Part shown: positions 61,841-64,000 of the stretch, one piece after another | Position numbering within the stretch: position 1 is the first letter of the stretch | How the letters are laid out: each line of letters starts with the position of its first letter | The notes under the pieces: generated by a model | Seen by the model: only the letters and a program-made list of their open reading frames with translations | Databases searched by the model: none | Told to the model about the DNA's origin: nothing | Position numbers and translations under genes: made by a program | Source: Prevotella melaninogenica | Lineage (GTDB): Bacteria; Bacteroidota; Bacteroidia; Bacteroidales; Bacteroidaceae | Direction: 5' to 3' | Length of the DNA stretch: 64,000 nt | Assembly: GCF_018128065.1 (NCBI RefSeq) | Contig: NZ_CP072360.1 | Coordinates: 1,616,501 to 1,680,500 of the forward strand

Positions 61841-63244
61841 ATGAAGAAGAATATGTTAATTGCTTGTGGCTTGTTGGCTTGTGTACTCACACTTCAGGCA
61901 CAGACGAAAGATGGTGGTATTGATGCGCAGATGATGCAGCAGATTCAGAAGGCTGGATTAACTACATCCGATCGTGCTTTATCGAATGCAATCGCCACAA
62001 ACTCTATTGATGACCTTGCTCGTAATTTTCGCAACTCAGGACCTGTGGACACCTATTTCAGTGTAGAAACACCGAAACAGAACATTCAGGACCAGAAAAG
62101 TTCGGGTCGTTGCTGGCTCTTTACGGGATTGAACGTGCTACGTGCTAACTTTGCTCATCGTCACAAGGATACGCTGAAGGTGGAGTATTCTCACGTTTAT
62201 CTCTCTTTCTATGACCAGTTAGAGAAGGCAAACTTGATGTTGCAGGGGGTGATTGACAATGCTGGAAAGCCATTTGAGGATACACGCGTGCAGTTCTTCT
62301 TTAAGAATCCTATCAGTGATGGTGGTACGTTCTGCGGTGTTTCGGACTTGGTTGAGAAGTATGGTGTTGTTCCAATGGAAGTGATGCCAGAGACTTATTC
62401 GGCTGAAAACACCTCTCGAATGGCAAAGATTGTGTCATCAAAACTGCGTGAATACGGTCTCGAACTGCGTAAGATGGTTGCCGACAAGAAGTCAAAGGCT
62501 GCTATCAAGGCACGTAAAACAGAGATGTTAGGCAGTATCTATCGCATTTTAGTGCTTTCTTTGGGCGAACCAGTAAAGACTTTCACCTTTGCTTTCAAGG
62601 ATAAGAACGGTAAGCAGATTGGTAAGGCAAAGACCTATACACCGCAAGAATTCTATAAGGAGACTGTGGGTGGTCCACTCAATGGAACCTTTATTATGGC
62701 AATGAACGACCCACGTCGTCCTTATTATAAGACATACGAAATTGAGTACGACCGCCATACATACGATGGTCATAACTGGAAATATGTGAATCTCCCAATG
62801 GAAGATATTGCAAAGATGGCAATCGCTTCGTTGAAGGATTCAACAAAGATGTACACCAGTTATGATGTTGGTAAGCAGCTTGATCGTAAGCGTGGTTATC
62901 TTGATCTTGATAATTATGATTATGCTACGCTTTTCGGAACAACATTCCCTATGAATAAGGCTGAACGTATTGCAACTTTCGATAGTGGTTCTACGCATGC
63001 AATGACACTCACAGCAGTAGACTTAGATGAGAATGGTCAGCCAAAGAAGTGGAAGGTGGAGAATTCTTGGGGTGCTACTTATGGTCAAAATGGCTGTTTA
63101 ATTATGAGTAATCCTTGGTTCAATGAATATACTTTCCGTTTGGTTGTAGACAACAAATATGTTCCTGAGAACATTATGAAGGTTGCCCAGCAGAAACCAA
63201 TTATGGTTGTTCCTGAGGACCCATTGTTCCAAGAGGATATGTAA
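61841..63244 (+). CDS. pepC: C1-family aminopeptidase (PepC/bleomycin hydrolase type)
   Basis: 467 residues with signal peptide (LIACGLLACVLTLQAQ). Papain-fold catalytic residues are all visible: Gln and Cys in DQKSSGRCWLFTGLN, His in DSGSTHAMTLTAVD, and Asn in KVENSWGATYG. Length and spacing fit peptidase C1B (bleomycin hydrolase/aminopeptidase C) proteins; the exported form is common in Bacteroidota and would trim peptides in the periplasm, in line with the asaccharolytic/proteolytic nutrition of these bacteria. Followed by a terminator. Confidence 0.9.
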   Translation: MKKNMLIACGLLACVLTLQAQTKDGGIDAQMMQQIQKAGLTTSDRALSNAIATNSIDDLARNFRNSGPVDTYFSVETPKQNIQDQKSSGRCWLFTGLNVLRANFAHRHKDTLKVEYSHVYLSFYDQLEKANLMLQGVIDNAGKPFEDTRVQFFFKNPISDGGTFCGVSDLVEKYGVVPMEVMPETYSAENTSRMAKIVSSKLREYGLELRKMVADKKSKAAIKARKTEMLGSIYRILVLSLGEPVKTFTFAFKDKNGKQIGKAKTYTPQEFYKETVGGPLNGTFIMAMNDPRRPYYKTYEIEYDRHTYDGHNWKYVNLPMEDIAKMAIASLKDSTKMYTSYDVGKQLDRKRGYLDLDNYDYATLFGTTFPMNKAERIATFDSGSTHAMTLTAVDLDENGQPKKWKVENSWGATYGQNGCLIMSNPWFNEYTFRLVVDNKYVPENIMKVAQQKPIMVVPEDPLFQEDM

Positions 63245-63246
63245 AG

Positions 63247-63279
63247 ACCTCCCCCGGCCCCTCCAAAGGAGGGGGAGGG
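63247..63279. repeat. GC-rich palindromic intergenic element
   Basis: ACCTCCCCCGGCCCCTCC-AAA-GGAGGGGGAGG forms a strong stem (CCTCCCCC/GGGGGAGG, inner CCCCTCC/GGAGGGG). Elements of this composition recur between genes in Prevotella and other Bacteroidota; a REP-like role is possible. Confidence 0.6.
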
Positions 63280-63298
63280 CAGGATAGGATTAGAGAGA

Positions 63299-63340
63299 AA
63301 TGAGGATGTGTTAATAGGCACATTCTCATTTTCTTTTATT
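63299..63340 (+). terminator. Rho-independent terminator of the aminopeptidase gene
   Basis: AATGAGGATGTG - TTAATAGG - CACATTCTCATT, a 12-bp stem with one G-T pair, followed by TTCTTTTATT. Confidence 0.75.
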
Positions 63341-63371
63341 ACCTTAACCTCCGAAAATTATGAAAAATGCT

Positions 63372-63379
63372 TATCTTTG
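63372..63379 (+). promoter_or_regulatory. Candidate -7 promoter box of the phosphatase gene
   Basis: TATCTTTG matches TAnnTTTG and lies 81 nt before the ATG at 63461, just after the preceding terminator. No obvious TTTG box upstream. Confidence 0.5.
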
Positions 63380-63460
63380 TAGGATAGGATGAAATCACCC
63401 TGTACGTTCATGGCGTTTTGTTTTCGTCCTTATAAGAATATAAAACAAATTTATTACGAT

Positions 63461-64000
63461 ATGAGAAAACAAATCACTCTGCTGTGTATGATGGCTTTTC
63501 TGTCTTCGTTACATGTGACAGCACAGTCATTCAGAAAATATATTGATGCGAAGCCAGAACTATCTGCAAGTAATGGGGTAGCCTATCCTACGCCTTCAGG
63601 AAAACTTACGCCACCTCCTGCTGGCTATGTCCCAGTCTATATCTCTCACTATGGACGGCATGGCTCACGTTATCCTTTATCACGGCAAGACTATACTCGA
63701 CCGCTGCAGGTGCTTGAGCGAGCTGATTCGGCAGGCGTACTCAGTGAGAAAGGTAGGGAAACAATGGGTAAGATATGTCGTATGTATGCTGAGTCATACA
63801 AGCGTTGGGGAGAGTTGACACCATTGGGTGCTGAGCAGCATAAGCAGATTGCACGACGAATGTTTAAACGTTTCCCATCTGTATTTCGTGATTCTGTGTG
63901 GGTGGATGCCAAGTCAACGGTGGTTATCCGTTGTATTCTATCCATGGAGAATGCCCTACAGGAACTCTTGCGACAGAATCCTCATTTGCGAATTCGCCAT
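63461..64000 (+). CDS. Histidine-type acid phosphatase, 3' end outside window
   Basis: First 180 residues of an exported protein: signal peptide (MMAFLSSLHVTAQ), then VPVYISHYGRHGSRYPLS, which contains the RHG catalytic motif of the histidine phosphatase superfamily, and later LTPLGAEQHKQIARRMFKRF, typical for the phytase/multiple-inositol-polyphosphate-phosphatase-like branch. A phosphomonoesterase of the periplasm is expected. The distal HD/HE motif would be beyond the window. Confidence 0.8.
   Translation, partial: MRKQITLLCMMAFLSSLHVTAQSFRKYIDAKPELSASNGVAYPTPSGKLTPPPAGYVPVYISHYGRHGSRYPLSRQDYTRPLQVLERADSAGVLSEKGRETMGKICRMYAESYKRWGELTPLGAEQHKQIARRMFKRFPSVFRDSVWVDAKSTVVIRCILSMENALQELLRQNPHLRIRH

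Noticed and set aside
1..64000. tRNA or rRNA genes
   Set aside because: No cloverleaf-like sequence with a CCA end or rRNA-like stretch was noticed; none can be supported.

Overview
The window looks like a chromosome segment of a Bacteroidota bacterium, most probably an oral-type Prevotella. The evidence is Bacteroidota promoters (TTTG, 18-19 nt, TAnnTTTG), a type IX secretion (T9SS) sorting domain, a BspA-like leucine-rich surface protein ending in the Prevotella-style GVYIxxGRK tail, a C1 aminopeptidase with signal peptide, and Bacteroidota insertion sequences (IS66, IS4, IS982, IS1380) with an ICE/CTn remnant (topB, DUF3945). Genus is an inference; no rRNA or tRNA gene was seen.

About three quarters of the window (1-47.4 kb, all on the minus strand) is one polymorphic-toxin locus. 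It begins at 47403 with two outer-membrane beta-barrel proteins and a T9SS-sorted surface protein, followed by one full-length 3110-residue SpvB/FG-GAP/RHS lipoprotein (43781-34449) and its immunity gene. Downstream lie ten orphan cassettes. Each is a 5'-truncated copy of the same RHS core, of very different length, that ends at the conserved DP(N/D)G core boundary and switches there to a unrelated AT-rich toxin tip, followed by a small immunity gene. I label them, from left to right, A (551-4774), B (5254-7359), C (8145-10529), D (11324-13378), E (14013-15259), F (15747-18640), G (19163-21256), I (23040-27431), J (28306-30999) and K (32887-33900); L is the full-length gene (34449-43781). Visible tip types include HExxH metallopeptidase-like (E, F, I, and separately J), JAB-like (K), a TNT/ADP-ribosyltransferase-like tip (L), a glycine-rich hydrophobic tip (A), and unrecognised tips. 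Immunity proteins match in compartment: lipoproteins or membrane-anchored for many, cytosolic for G and L.

From 47.4 to 61.7 kb is a mobile-element graveyard: a 180-bp MITE-like element, an IS with 16-bp inverted repeats inserted in the first codons of an IS982 transposase, a truncated topoisomerase III plus DUF3945 gene from an integrative element, a BspA-like gene with a good promoter, an IS66, an IS4-family element and an IS1380 stub. Between IS66 and the IS4 element sits a short displaced fragment of the leader of cassette J.

From 61.8 kb rightward are ordinary plus-strand genes: a C1/PepC-type aminopeptidase with a terminator, and the start of a histidine-acid-phosphatase gene that runs off the window.

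Most unusual observations: an 11-bp tandem repeat (NTGCA + 6 nt; 9 and 13 units in perfect phase) before cassettes C and G; four separate single-base losses in short A/T runs that break toxins E and F and the immunity genes of F and K; two inverted-repeat elements of unknown nature; and the link between a T9SS surface module and an RHS tip reservoir.
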